Positions 48,747-61,519 of a DNA stretch of 64,000 nt are shown piece after piece. Position numbers and translations under genes: made by a program. Source of the DNA: Varroa destructor (Eukaryota > Arthropoda > Arachnida > Mesostigmata > Varroidae); contig NW_019211460.1 in the NCBI RefSeq assembly GCF_002443255.2, forward strand, positions 28,306,481-28,370,480. The letters are read 5' to 3'. The notes beneath the pieces were generated by a model. The model was not told where the DNA came from. It saw only the letters and a program-made list of their open reading frames with translations, and did no database searches. Every line of letters begins with the position of its first letter. The stretch's first letter is position 1.

Positions 48747-51700
48747 TACCGTATTTAATCGTTACTGAACTCAGTGCATCGCGCTGACGGGCCGTGTCCT
48801 TAAAGCCCAGTTTACATACTAGACTCACGCAAGTCTATACTTAGGCTAGGGCAGCAAACCTGCTTTTCATTGTATATTCGGAATGGCGGGAGGATCGAGA
48901 AGCGACAGCCGTGTCGTACTGCTGGCAGGATGAGCTCTCTGACGAATGTTACGATTGAGGCGTTTGTCACAGAATTGTCTTTCGATAGGCGGCAGAGTAT
49001 AAGCCGTCAGCGAGGAAGTCGTTGTCTTTTGAAAACAGATCGTTTTTCATAAGCGACTTTGACCCATTTTTTGGTATTTTCACTCACGTACGTTCGACAT
49101 TTACACTGATTTATCTTATAAACAGGTAGCTCTCTAAGACCTATAGGGCGCTTCATCTTATGCAACATAACCTTGCTTATTCACCCAACTATCACTAGCC
49201 TTTTACGACAGTGATGCTTATTATTGGCAGTATATCGAAACTGGTAATGGCGCCATCTTCTGAGATACTTCTGAAAATAGTTAATGTCTCGGGTTCGCAG
49301 GGTTACTACATAGAGCCCGTGGTATGCATATATAAAATTAGGGTCTATGAATTTCGTGCCGTTTTTTTTTCTGTTCTTTTTTTTTCATTAGTAATGATAT
49401 AAATAATCCCCTTTATTGGGATATTGAATATACCTGTACACAACCCATTACGCAAAACCATTTTTAGCTTGCTATGCTCTGTTTTTCTATGGCTGCATTT
49501 CTGCCGTGATAAGTCAGAGTTTAACCACGAATTATTAGCGCTTTTCATGTGTACATGCTTAGTGAGTAAAAATAGGCAATTGTGAAAGTTTGCTAATGCT
49601 CTAGGTAATGCCGAAATCTATAAGGTAATGTAACCACAAGGGAAATTTTGGAAATGTATCCTATGCAGTTTTCATCTTGATTCTTAGCGATATTCCTCTC
49701 GCGTAGGCTCGCCGTCGGATAAAATTAAGGTGTCATTTTTTTCGAGGTTCTGCCAAACTGTTATCTGCTTCTGCTATAAATAACTAGCAGAAAAGAAACG
49801 ACAAAGCAGTGAAGGGTCACAGCAAGCCGCAACTGCGTATTTGAGCTCCATGAGAAGTGATTCGAAATGGTCGAGGTGCGCATTGACACCTGTGACTCAG
49901 GTAGACAGAAGAGAACACGATGCCATATTGTTTTTCAATGACTTGTCACGTCTCCATCACGTGCGATGCGCTGTACTCGTGTAAAAGGCCGCGTCTTGGC
50001 CGAACATATGAACAACGCATATGTGAAGTGTATGAAGTCATCACCCAAAAATGCTTCGATTGTGAGGTTCGTTGAGAGATACAGCCTTCTCCAATTTCGC
50101 TTTGTTCGACGGGTAACGAACGCGCGTACACTCTCAAATAACCTTGAAGGTAATTGAAGGAGTATAACTTTGTACGGTTATACTCGTATGTCATCATAGC
50201 TTTATATGTCTATTTATGTTATTGTTGTCGGGTACTGAGGCTATTTCTGAAGATGACACCAACGGCAGCACAAACCACTCAAGGGTACATTGAAGACATT
50301 GCCAATGAACATAAAACCACAGTCTATAGAGATCCAGAAGTAAAACTTTAATTTGACTTGTGTATATTTTCTAAATGTCAGGAGGTTGTTTGACCGTCGA
50401 CTGACGATTGTTGGCTGTCTAAGGATTCGATAGGTTTCCTGTCAACTTGCCCTTATATAATACTATTATCTCACTAAGGTTAGAGTGTGAACTTAGGTGC
50501 AGTTCGGCTCGACCTGAATAAGGCGTCTATTGTTATGGATCGTTGTGCATAACAAAGAATAAATGTTTCTGTTTAGAGTCAGTTATTATTAGAGATAAAT
50601 TCCAGCGTACCAAGACACAATTTTTCGAGGTCTATTTGGGCAAGCACGCACTGCATCAGCACTTACTTATTGTCTTCTTATCGTATACGATTTTCACAAC
50701 GTTTTTATTTAGACCAGCAGAAAGTGTAGTGAGTCTTAGCGCTGTATAAATTCTATTTTCTTATTAGCGTAAGAGACTCAAATCCATCTCGCGATCTCCT
50801 TTCAACATTTCGTACCATATGTAGCATCCTTTTGACGTCAATGGCTGTGCAGCTTTGGACACGTTGACACGAGAAGCGCGCTCGTCTATTGTCTTTTCGT
50901 TATCTATCTAAAAGCAAATACCGACCTTCCGAAGCGATCGCTGAGCAACGTAGACTCGTTCGACCCGGTGCGTGTCCTTAGCTCAGCTTCTCCCATGCTG
51001 TTTATATGGTCTCACGCGTACGTACCTTCACTATATGGTTCAATGAGCTCTGTATCACTGCAATTCACTGAATAAACGATTAGACAATGACCCAAGAAGA
51101 AATCGTTGCCAAGCGAAACAGAGAATTTCTGCCTGTTTTCAAAAGTGGATCCTCTGTATTAGCAGAAATTTCGCTGTATGTAATATTGTCGCTTTTGGCG
51201 GCGATAACATGACGTCAAAAATAAAAATCTAGCAACAATCTGTACCACTGTGAAAAAGCATTAATATCATCAATGACATGTCAGCGTCGCCTCGTCGCAT
51301 CGTGCCCGGCAATGGATGTCCTGACGGAAAACTAACGCTTTCGAATATGTATAATTGTTAATTTCATATTTCTTCAAATACATTTCCTTTGTGACGTGTA
51401 TGATAGTATGACAACAGAAGCGGCGGTAGCGGCAGCAATAGCAATAGCAAACACTGCTATTTCGAGTAGAACAAAATGGATGCATCTCAAACAATATTAT
51501 CACTATATCACTGCCCCTTGAGACAATTCGGTCTGCGGTAGACGTGCGCACCGTTGAGAATTGTTCCGTTGAGTGAGTACTTTTTAATTTATTTGACTAC
51601 AGAGAAACAAGCAGATTCGTATCGTGCAGTAGTTTTCGAGATATCTCCCAGAGATAACTATTGTCATCGCTATATACGCCTTACCTCATAGTAGTTTGAT

Positions 51701-53008
51701 CAAATATCAGCAAGTGAAACATCCGTGGTCTCATTGTTTTGTTCGTAGCAGCGTGTATTAGTCGAGTGGTTCGATTGGCCTAGCTTAGAATGAATCGCTT
51801 TATCTCAATCCCACACCCTCCAGGCGATGCAGAATAGAAGAGCGCTGTTAGAAAACAAACTGCTATCAAAAGACCGGCCGAAATTTATTACGTACGATAC
51901 TGAAAGCTAACTTTACCTCGATTCGTTTGATCAACAGACGAGCGGGGACGAGTGACGACTGTAACGTCACGACGCGAGCGTAGAGTCCCAGACTGGAAGG
52001 CGCCACTGATCCCACACATATCCATCCCTGTGTACGTAATGATAGTCAAGATCTGCGTCTCGAGTAAATAAGTGCCCCGTACTGGAAGCAGCTTTACTGC
52101 GCTAATGCAAAGTAAGTCCGCACAGGACTCGAAGGACCTGAGGAAAAGAGATCAAAGCACAAAAGTAAAGACGATTCGTTTCTACGCACAGTAGTGCCAA
52201 GTACGTTGGTCAAAGGGTTGCCAGGCAGTCTGGCATGAACTTGTAAGTACGTATGAAGTGACGTCAAGCCTTTTTTTGGTTATCCGGGCTGTCGCTATTG
52301 GTCGCGAACGACGATGCTCTTTGCACGAGTACCAAGAACATACGAACCTGAATGGAACACTCGTAGAAACTAGCAACGCTTGGGATAGGCGGACGACCGC
52401 GAATAACGCTACTAGTTAAGGCTGGCGAACCGTCGCTGATACACCGGCCGGATCCTCGTTCCGGATTTTTGTTCCGTTTTCCTCGTGGCAGAAAGTATGA
52501 TCCTTTGAACTTTGAACTGGTGCCGGGCGCTTTTACAAGTGGATGCTCGAATGACGTGCCTCGCGGCGTTGTAGGGAGTTCACAGGGCCGATTGTGTTTA
52601 GACAATTTCCTCTTTCCGTGTCACCCAAAGGGCACCATTGTGTGATGTGCCTCGCGTGGCTGGCTACTTCTGCGGTGGAATTTTGCAATTGGTAAGGAAA
52701 GCGTATTGGTGCGTTAGTGACGTTTACGACATCGTGTCAACCCGACCATCTGGAGGAAGGGGCAAAGTTCGTGGGCCCTTTACCGCATAGGCACAAGCAG
52801 AGAGAGAGACAACTCGTCATCGGTGAACACCACACGCAACAGCTCTAAACGCGAGTACCACTGGGCCGTCATATAAACCAAGACTGGCTATTGATTAAGG
52901 AAAGGTGCAGAAGCAAACCGGCTATATCTAGAAATACTGAGAAACATACGTTTCTCAGCACATTATAGTGTTAATTCGCAGCAGTGACCTAGCCACTGAA
53001 GGAACAAG
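48747..53008. other. Intergenic, GC-richer toward the intronless HAD gene
   Basis: The first 3 kb is AT-rich, without recognisable genes. From about 51.9 to 52.9 kb the sequence becomes clearly GC-richer and probably includes the promoter and 5' untranslated region of the HAD gene that starts at 53009. No TATA box or other element could be assigned with confidence. Confidence 0.45.
52348..52605 (-). CDS. Candidate exon in GC-rich HAD upstream region
   Basis: The minus-strand frame is basic and rich in Pro, Ser and Gly, and ends at a possible donor (CATTCAG followed by GTTCGT). It has no ATG and a stop a few codons upstream, so it would need an acceptor I cannot identify. It may simply be open by chance in GC-rich promoter DNA. 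Confidence 0.15.
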
Positions 53009-53767
53009 ATGAAATTCAAGTACTCGCCAATTAGCCATGTAATCTTCGACATGGACGGTACCTTACTTAATACTGTACCGATCTACAATGAAATAATGCG
53101 AACGGTGGTTGTGCGCCATGGTTACAACTACAGTGATGACCTGAAGGAGAATCTGCGAGGTCGAAATCGCCGAGATTGTGCAGAACTTATAGTACGCCAT
53201 TGTGAGAACTCGCTTACGGTCGATGAGTGTATGGACCAACTGATCAAGCAACATGCACAAAAGCTGCCTAATTGTAAGTTGATGCCGGGGGCGGATAGGC
53301 TTATCCGTCATCTGTATAGACATGGGTATCCAATGGCCATTGCTACCAGCAGCTCCGCGCAATCTGTCGCTCTGAAATCGAAAGGACACGAACAGTTGCT
53401 CGGCATGATCCATCACGTGGTTTGCGGACTTGACGACCCCCGAGTAAACAATGGTAAGCCTGCGCCCGATATATTTCTTGTGGCAGCCAAGCAGTTCGAG
53501 GATCCGGCGCCTCATCCCAACCAGTGCCTCGTATTTGAAGATGCACCTAATGGTGTACAAGCGGCACGTGCGGCAGGAATGCAAGTTGTGTATGTACCGG
53601 ATTTCCTGGATACACCGGAGCCGAACAATAGCGTCTGTAGCATTATCGAAACTGAAGACCTCTGCCGGAAAGAGCGACGCCACCCTGGAATTCTTGTTAC
53701 AGACAGTCTGTTGAACTTCAAGCCGGAACTGTTTGGGCTTCCGCCATTTGAGTCGTCAGCGTACTGA
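53009..53767 (+). CDS. Intronless HAD-superfamily PUDP-like phosphatase
   Basis: A single uninterrupted frame of 252 residues starting at ATG (context AACAAGATGA). HAD motif I is IFDMDGTLLNT (Asp14, Asp16), motif II is AIATSSS (Thr113/Ser114), motif III is NNGKPAPDIFL (Lys150) and motif IV is [10 protein letters not shown] (Glu177, Asp178). The C terminus keeps [11 protein letters not shown]. It is thus a full-length paralog of the three-exon gene at 43.5-45.0 kb, and is predicted to be a cytosolic phosphomonoesterase. It differs at a family-conserved spot: the usual DGLLLDTE is DGTLLNT here, with Asn for the conserved Asp. The cap-domain stretch (about residues 30-90) is also diverged, so the substrate may differ. 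A longer insertion (DFLDTPEPNNSVCSI) follows motif IV. The lack of introns suggests a retrocopy or intron loss; no flanking poly(A) relic or target duplication was seen. Confidence 0.92.
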   Translation: MKFKYSPISHVIFDMDGTLLNTVPIYNEIMRTVVVRHGYNYSDDLKENLRGRNRRDCAELIVRHCENSLTVDECMDQLIKQHAQKLPNCKLMPGADRLIRHLYRHGYPMAIATSSSAQSVALKSKGHEQLLGMIHHVVCGLDDPRVNNGKPAPDIFLVAAKQFEDPAPHPNQCLVFEDAPNGVQAARAAGMQVVYVPDFLDTPEPNNSVCSIIETEDLCRKERRHPGILVTDSLLNFKPELFGLPPFESSAY

Positions 53768-53988
53768 CAAATTTCAGTTGGAAAGGTGAAAATTGTAGTT
53801 GCGGCTTATGTGTTTAGTTGTAGGAAGTTATTGCGGTTGGAAGAAAAAGGTGTCCCAGCGGCAAGTGATAGAGAAAGTTAGTGATAGATAAAGGCGTCGA
53901 TACCGACAATGTAATCGGTGTTATTCAGGTACGGGCGCACTATAACGCAATGAATGTGGAGTCCAATATCGTTGTAAAAATGTAACAA

Positions 53989-53994
53989 AATAAA
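53989..53994 (+). terminator. Poly(A) signal of the intronless HAD gene
   Basis: AATAAA about 220 bp past the stop codon, on the same strand. A second AATAAA at 54179-54184 could be used for a longer 3' end. Confidence 0.6.
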
Positions 53995-54585
53995 GTGGAA
54001 AATATATGAAGTGTTTATAGAAGTGTGATGTGACATTCAATGCTCAAATATATGTATCACCCATTCTCGTTTGTACAGAGGAACTTCAGCGCAGTTTAAA
54101 AAAAAAAATGAATACGCACCCTGTGTAGGATAGTCAAATAATATTGTTTCGTTGTATATTTAATACATGTGTTCATTGAAATAAAACCAACCAAAGATAG
54201 GTGCTAATTAAGGTCTACGATCCTACTGTTTGGCGGGTCACCGAAACAATTGTATGCGATGAGAAGTAAAGAAGGGGCATAGTTGTATAGTATTTTGCTG
54301 GCGCAATGAGTATACTTCAACTAATGAAGTTACACACTTTCGAACATGAAAATAAAGTACTACGGAGTGAGCGAGCAGTGAACAGATCCCCTCGTATTTC
54401 ATTATGCATAGAATAGAGTTTTCACGTTGAACAAAAAACAAGTAATATGTATTTAACAGTCAAAGTATGTACATGTATAACGTGCTCCGATCGTACAAAA
54501 ATCCGACGATATGCCCGAGGATCTATTAACGAACGTGCATGACTACAGAAAAATTTGAATTAGCAAAATAAGCAGCTGAGGTTTT

Positions 54586-54609
54586 GGGGTGGGGTGGCGT
54601 GGGGTGGGG
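54586..54609 (+). promoter_or_regulatory. Potential G-quadruplex tract
   Basis: Four runs of four G (GGGG-T-GGGG-TGGCGT-GGGG-T-GGGG) on the plus strand within 24 bases, with short loops. This satisfies the usual G-quadruplex pattern in DNA that is otherwise AT-rich. It lies about 0.8 kb downstream of the intronless HAD gene. No function is implied by position alone. Confidence 0.75.
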
Positions 54610-56773
54610 ATGTGTGTGGAGCGGAAGAATGCGTTCTACGACGCGTCGTTGGCCAATAGGAAGAAAGTACTGTATCGTTATGGAACACTTAACCATACAA
54701 CATTATTAGTTACCGACCTAGCGCTCATGTAATTCCATTGAAACCATTTAATTAATTTCACGATGAGTTGAATTTTACCACTTGGTATTTATAGCGTAAA
54801 CATATCACTACGTTTGACCATAAACCACATTGTACGATAAAATTGGCCTATAAGTATCATAGTAAGATTGAAAGTATTTTATCGCTAAGCCGCAGCGTAG
54901 TGGCAAATTCCAACATGGAGGATCTGTAGGACTGCAACATCACGAACGTTCGTTTCGTCCCATTTTTTGCCCTTCTTTTTGCCACTTTAGTCACTTTATG
55001 ATAAAAGCCTATGTGGAATCTTTATAGATTTCGTTATAAATTATTATATGATGACAAAGACTAATGTATGCGGAACTAATGGAAATCTACACAAAGTCGA
55101 TATAAGTCAGTGCTGCCAGTTTGCCATGTTATTGTCCCCGAACTGCAACTAAAACCGACCATTCAGCCACAATTTGTGGAGGGGAAGATTTTCGGAACAT
55201 GACATCTATTTACACTAAAGTAACAGAAGCTCTATTTTTCGCAGGTGTCGAATTGAGCCTTTAGAGCATACAGCTTCTATAATTTCATAATCTAAGTACA
55301 GATAGGTTAAAGGAAGATAATAATTACTATGTTGATGGATAAATGGTCCTAAGGAGTACGCTCACAAAAATGTAAATACAAGATTCTACTATAAGAACAT
55401 GCGTTCAACTTAGTCGTTAATTTCCCTATCAAAGTTCATTTCCCTATCAAAATCACTCATTTTTTATAACAAATCGGAGCTTTAGAAGCTCTAATCTATA
55501 CTGATATTCATCTAAATCAAAACATTCTCTCAGTAATAAATCACGCTTCTAAGACATATTACTATCGTCGCTTTCCAATGTACCAACTTAGATAATAGCA
55601 CCATTCCTAGCAACGTGGTTTGTTGTTTTTTTTTTTCGAAAACAAACACTTACTATCTTACGGAAACTATTTGTTCGATAATAAATAGACCATACTCACG
55701 CTGTTAAAATACGATCGAGTTTATTTAAACCATCAACTATTTAAGCTATCAACACACGTGTATATTCAAACGCACTTCGCTTTTCCCAAAGACCTGTATC
55801 GTCAAATGTAAATATCTCAGCTTTAACAAGCTCATAGCTTAGTTTATTGTTTTCAAGGCGGACGAGAGAACGAGTACACAAAAACAATAATTTTCGAAGG
55901 GATAACATTGTAAATTATCTACACGAAGCCAGCCTACTGCCCTGATCTACCTGTATGATTTACCGCCTATCTTACAATCGTAATAGTACGATACGCAATA
56001 GTACGAGGGTTGGCTATGGCGTCGCTTGGCTATTACTTAATAGTCGAGCATCCGTCGATCTATTCGTGTCAATAGACTGCTCAAGTCGGGAACAGTTCCT
56101 TTAAAAGGCGTGGTAATTCGATGGAAAACGGTAGACGCGATGAGAATGCCGCAAACGTTTCGAAATTTCAGAAAATATATTCTAGGCTTTCTATGGTAGA
56201 ACAATGAAAAATTCAAACCTATGAATATGCGCCACTCAGCGTCTAACGTTTGAATCACAAATTGTACTGCGTAACGAGTTGCTTCCATAGAGCTGGAATA
56301 ATGCGTCTAAACGAGAATGCGTTGTTAACACTATAGCTTGATTTCTCTAGGGCCTGTGGCCTTTAACCTTGATTCGGATGTTGACGCAATTGCGTTAGGT
56401 AGACATGCGTGGCCATGAGATACGGCCTGCGTTGGTCGGACATAGTGACGAACTGGTTTAGTCACTTTGGCTCGCTAAAGCAGTAGCATGGTACATGACC
56501 TGTATCACAAGAAGCTTGTTAAGCAGTGGCTGTTTAGACAGTTTGTCGCTGCACGAGATCACGCTATTCGACGTCAAGTTTCGCAAGACGGACTGGGATT
56601 TACATCGAAAGAGAAAATTAACGACTGTGTTGAAATACAGGACAACGATACTGCGATACGAACGCCACATAACGCCTACCGACAGTTTCTGTGTTTTGAG
56701 ACAGCAAACAAGCCGACACAACAAATCTGCTGATGGGAAGAAAGTTGCAGTAAAAACAAAGATTCTATCTTCT

Positions 56774-57073
56774 CTAGACATTCAGCTCAGGCGACTGGAG
56801 AAGCCTACCGTCGTTGCTTCGCACAGAATAAAGGAGTTCTAGACCGTGTCCGCAGAGTTCGATGAAATTAACAATTCGTTCAACTTGGGAAAACAGGATC
56901 ATGTCACGGATGTCATAGGTTAAAACTAAGTCAGTCGTTTCATGGAATCTCGTTTGATACACATTGTTGTCTGGGAGATAAGAATGATTTCTGTCGTCAT
57001 GCGGAGGCCAGATGTGAGGTACTGAGCCGCCTCGAAACGTCGCTGATGCCCCGTCCGGTTTATAATGCAGCAT
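56774..57073 (-). CDS. Candidate small ORF of unknown function
   Basis: An ATG-started frame of 99 codons with varied, protein-like composition (HIWPPHDDRNHSYLPD, then FSQVERIVNFIELCGHG). The plus strand is also open across 56488-56842, so coding orientation is ambiguous. No signal peptide, family motif or splice site supports it. Confidence 0.2.
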   Translation of the reverse strand: MLHYKPDGASATFRGGSVPHIWPPHDDRNHSYLPDNNVYQTRFHETTDLVLTYDIRDMILFSQVERIVNFIELCGHGLELLYSVRSNDGRLLQSPELNV

Positions 57074-58668
57074 AAGTAAAGATTAGCTGTAGCTACCGTA
57101 ATTATACCGATACAGTGACCGTTCGGAGTGGCGAAGGGGAAAGGGGTTCGCGATTGTAGCCGTTACGGAGTTAGTAAAGGCGAAGCTTTTCAACGACTGA
57201 TATTTTGCTGATGTAAAATGGTGCCATCATACATTTGTCATTTTATCACCTTCACTTACAGCGCGATTTTTTAAGCTGAAGGACGATAAGCAATGTGACG
57301 CGGAGTATCTAAAATGAGTGTCTGTAGGTGTATACAAATCCACACGCAGACCAATCAGGTCTTAGTCGTTAGGTCGGTGTAAAAGGCCTAAGATGCACAG
57401 ACCTGTGCAATGCTTACTCATGCAGTAAATGACCTCTTAATAAACGCCACTCATTAGTTGATATTTCGAAATGTGCGCACAAAAAAGGTTACGTAGTGAA
57501 TATATATAGAAGATGCCAGAGCGTAGTCTTAGAATTGAGAAAGGCGCAAGATCGCAGTTAGGTAAGAAACAGATTGATAATTAAAGTAGAAGTATGTTTT
57601 CTATGTGCAAGCCCCTTTTCTCCAAGTAAAAGCTGATGTTTTTCTTACTGTCAACTTTCGTTCTGTTGTCGGCAATAAAACCATCAATCATCGCATCTTC
57701 TCTCGAGCAGTTTAGGCCAATGCAGATAAAGGTTTCAAACTCGGGTAATGCAAGTTGCTTTCAGGCTGAAGATGACGGATCAACAAAAAGGGGTTTTTTA
57801 ATTGGAAAGTAAATTTTCTATGCCTCATTACGTATTCTCTAATATAACGTATTGGCTATGATGGGTGACTGCGAAATGTTTATAATTAAAAATATTGATC
57901 TGATATCAAATTATTATCGGTCCAGTAATGACAGTGACGCAAAAAACAGAGTGATAAACAAATGAAGAACTAAACATTTCAACTTTTCAAACTTTCAAAA
58001 TTTACTAGTTTAGCAAAATGCACATTTTCACTATACAATTTTTATAACCTTCGTTGTTAACAATTGTTGCTGCTTTTAAGCAGCGTTAGCGGTTAAGAGA
58101 ACTTTGTTTAAGTACTATGTAACTAAACTTATCGACACTGATAATAAGTCCTTTCTAAGACCGCTACGGTCGAATTAGTGTCCGACAGCTATACATGTTA
58201 GAAGGTTGCCGCGGTCCACATACAGTTACGTAAGGGGTGTTCTGATTGGCACGATTGCTTTTGGACATTTGAGTGCTAGCTATCGTGCTGCTACTGCTTG
58301 AATTCGACGATCTGTGGTTTGATCTTATACCAGTCCCGCCAGAGATGAGGCACTGCCAAGCGATTTTTTGTCCAGTTGTTCCCACTCACTAGAACTCGCA
58401 AAGGCTAATCACAGTAATAAACAGGTCTGACGAGTGCTTAAACTGTAGAATGATGACGTGAGCTCAAGTTAGCTTTCCATCGATATCTGCTATATATAAT
58501 GTGGATAGATCATTTGGTTAAGTGTAGTTATATGCAAGTTTAATACTTTAATAAGAGTTAAAACCTTTTCGATAATCTAATAAATATATATATATATGTA
58601 TCACTCTGAAAATATCCTATTAATATCGTGGTGTACGAATACGTGGTCTACTATATAAATAATAGACG

Positions 58669-59013
58669 ATGAGAATAGTCAAAACGGAAATACTAGCTTC
58701 ACATAGCTTTCACGTTGTCTATGCTACTTGGGGACTGCATTTTGCGCCGGATCCTTTACCCGAGGCAGCACTTTTCCCACCAGGTTCGCAGCCTAAAGCA
58801 TTGCTTCCTCCGCTGGGTGCGCCTTCACGACCGAAATCCCTCCTGCACGTCCAGTCTATTGCGCCTGAGCTAAAATGTCTAGAAGACGAACAGCACAAAC
58901 GAAGACGAATCGCCTCATGTCTCCATTATCTTCACGAGTCCTCGTCCCGAAGGCTTAACTGGCACAAAAGGAAACTGCCAACAGAACAGGCGGTTAAGGC
59001 TTACTTTATCTGA
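58669..59013 (+). CDS. Candidate GC-richer exon, Pro-rich then basic
   Basis: An ATG-started frame of 114 codons in a locally GC-rich stretch. About residues 26-60 are rich in Pro, Ala and Leu, and the tail is strongly basic and Arg/Lys-rich (KRRRIASCLHYLHESSSRR). GC content falls back to background beyond the frame, which favours a real exon or single-exon gene. I recognise no family and found no obvious splice partners. Confidence 0.3.
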   Translation: MRIVKTEILASHSFHVVYATWGLHFAPDPLPEAALFPPGSQPKALLPPLGAPSRPKSLLHVQSIAPELKCLEDEQHKRRRIASCLHYLHESSSRRLNWHKRKLPTEQAVKAYFI

Positions 59014-61519
59014 GCAAAGATACATGACAATTACGGGGACGGGCCAAGCTTATATTTGAAATCGACCTTTAGTGCTAACACGTGGAAGCTGGATCGACTG
59101 GTCAAGGAGCGAAGCCAGACGGATTTTAGATTATCCGTGGAAATCGGCTTTCAGTTGAAAATTTTGACGAAAATTAACGCCCGAGGCGGCGTAAGCTCGT
59201 TCATGTAAAATTTCGGCAGTGCACAAGATGCTATTGTGGTGTAACTCTGATGATTCGCAATGAGCCAGTCGATATTGTTTTTTAACCATAAAACGGTACT
59301 GAGACTAATTGAATGTTATGCCACTCCGTATGGTAGAAGCTCGTATGATTGCAGATTCTATTAGTAATAGATGAAAATATGCTAAATTATAGTGGGTTCC
59401 TTGATTAAAAAAAAAGGTTTTAAACGTGGCAGTCTTCATAACATCCCTAAAGAAACTATTGATAAGGCAGTACCAGCGCGAGCTGTTAAATATATCAGTA
59501 TTAAATTAATAGCACAAATGAAATGCGAACAGTCATCTAACTAAAATATTATTCAACTCTAAAAGGGGCAAATGGCTCGCTCATTGAACAGTAGAATAAA
59601 TGCCTCCCAGAACACCAATGTTTAGTATAGAAAACTTTGTGTAGGATCCACATAATATCGACCCAGTTCGTTTGGGTTTGTCAAAAAATAGTAACACACG
59701 ATAGGAGCAACAAAAATTTCGGCAAGCTTGACTTTCTATTCAACGTCAGGTATCCTATAGGTGTCTCCTAACGCTCCTACAATATATTGTGAAACGCTTA
59801 AAAATATTGTTCGTTTCATTGTACCGTAACTTTATCAAACCAGGCTATTTATACTTTATGGATAACGTCGCACGTAGAGAATGTCGTATCGATGCCTAAC
59901 TAAAAAAAATTGTTGCTACATAAACAGTATTAATTTGTTTATCATCACTACAATATACATCTGCTATAAATCTAGCATTATTTTATACTTTTACCCAATG
60001 TATATGCGTGATATCTATCGTTGTGCGCCTTGAACCTTTAGAACGCCTAAATGAATCTTAGTCGACATTAAATCGTAAAATATACGACAGCCTTAAGGAG
60101 TGCCCAATATTTGATTAGACCTAAACGAACGTTTGCGTTTACGTTGCTGCCTTTATAAAGATCTCTTAGCATAAATTTCGTGTGGGAATATTTGAACAGT
60201 GAACTTTTAAAGCTTTCGTTCTCTGCCCTAGGATGTTTAAGGACTCATTTGCCTTGCTTTAATCTTAGCAGTAGCCATTGCACTGCATTTTATGGCGCTC
60301 ATATAGGTATAGGTGACAAAACAATCGGCTGCAGATCTTTCAATGAGATATATAGTTTTATTTTCGCCTAGCTTTGTAAAACTGAACGGTGTTAAAAATG
60401 AATATACAATTTACTGCCTGGTAAGAGACCGCTTCCCGATTTTGTCAACCAGATATCTGTGTCAAATCTATGCCATACCTTGGAAGATAAGACACGGGCA
60501 AGCCAGCTGCAAATAGAAAAGTAACTTGTAACAAGCGTGATGAGTTTTTAGCAAAGGACATTTCTGATCAATAACATTTCTTCCTGCAGACGGATAGTTG
60601 TACTTTCTAACGTGGTACATCGGATGTACAGAGGCTGGTTTTTGATAAGGAAAATCGGCCGTTTCCCATAAGCAGATTCCATTCTGCGTGCGGAAAGCAT
60701 GTAACATTGATTGTTGTCGTTGTGTGTGCTCGCAGGCAATGAATAGATATGTAATCGGGCGTTATTCAGCTTTGTTTTACGCAGCTCTTTATGACGACTT
60801 GCTAGTTGTATCCCGTCTGTACAAATATTGTGTTTTTCCTAGGACGACATAACCTTGTGGTATGTATTATGTTTCCCGTTGTTTCACAGTTCGTCGCAGG
60901 CCAGCCGGGCTCGGTAACTAGCTAAAGAAGAGTGGTAACATCCTGTATAATGCAATCATTGGTAGAATCTTAATGATTCCATGGATCCTAGTTTGACCAG
61001 CCCAGAACTTTAGCCAGGTGCATAAAGCCGTCGTACGTACAGTGTAAGGTAACATGTCAGACTCAGTATGCCAAGCTTTTATATATATCAGTCTTAGGAA
61101 TACTACCCGATCATAAAGAATAGCTTGTCGATTTATTGATTACTAATGCGTATTTACGATGGGTAATAATGGTCGAAAGAATAAGCGCAGACTGTTTGTG
61201 CACACGCTTCTATCATACAAAGCAATACGCACACTTTCGAGCCATTCCGTATTATATGCACTGCTACATTTCAAACACCTAATGTGATTATTTAGTCTCC
61301 AGCTATTGGTTAGTAACTTACTTTAGTATATCATCATCACATAACTTAACTTAGCCGTGTGCCACACAAGATAAGATTTCTGCCCATCTTTGAAAGTGGA
61401 ACATTGGACCCTTCTCCTAATCATGTATTCGTGACACTTCACGGGTTATGCCTTTCGAATTTTGTGACGTCTCAAGGACTATGTCCGCTTCAAGTGTTCC
61501 CAGAAGATGTAGATAGATA

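Noticed and set aside
53063..53683. Minus-strand open frame of 206 codons
   Set aside because: It is the reverse of the intronless HAD gene and has no recognisable domains.
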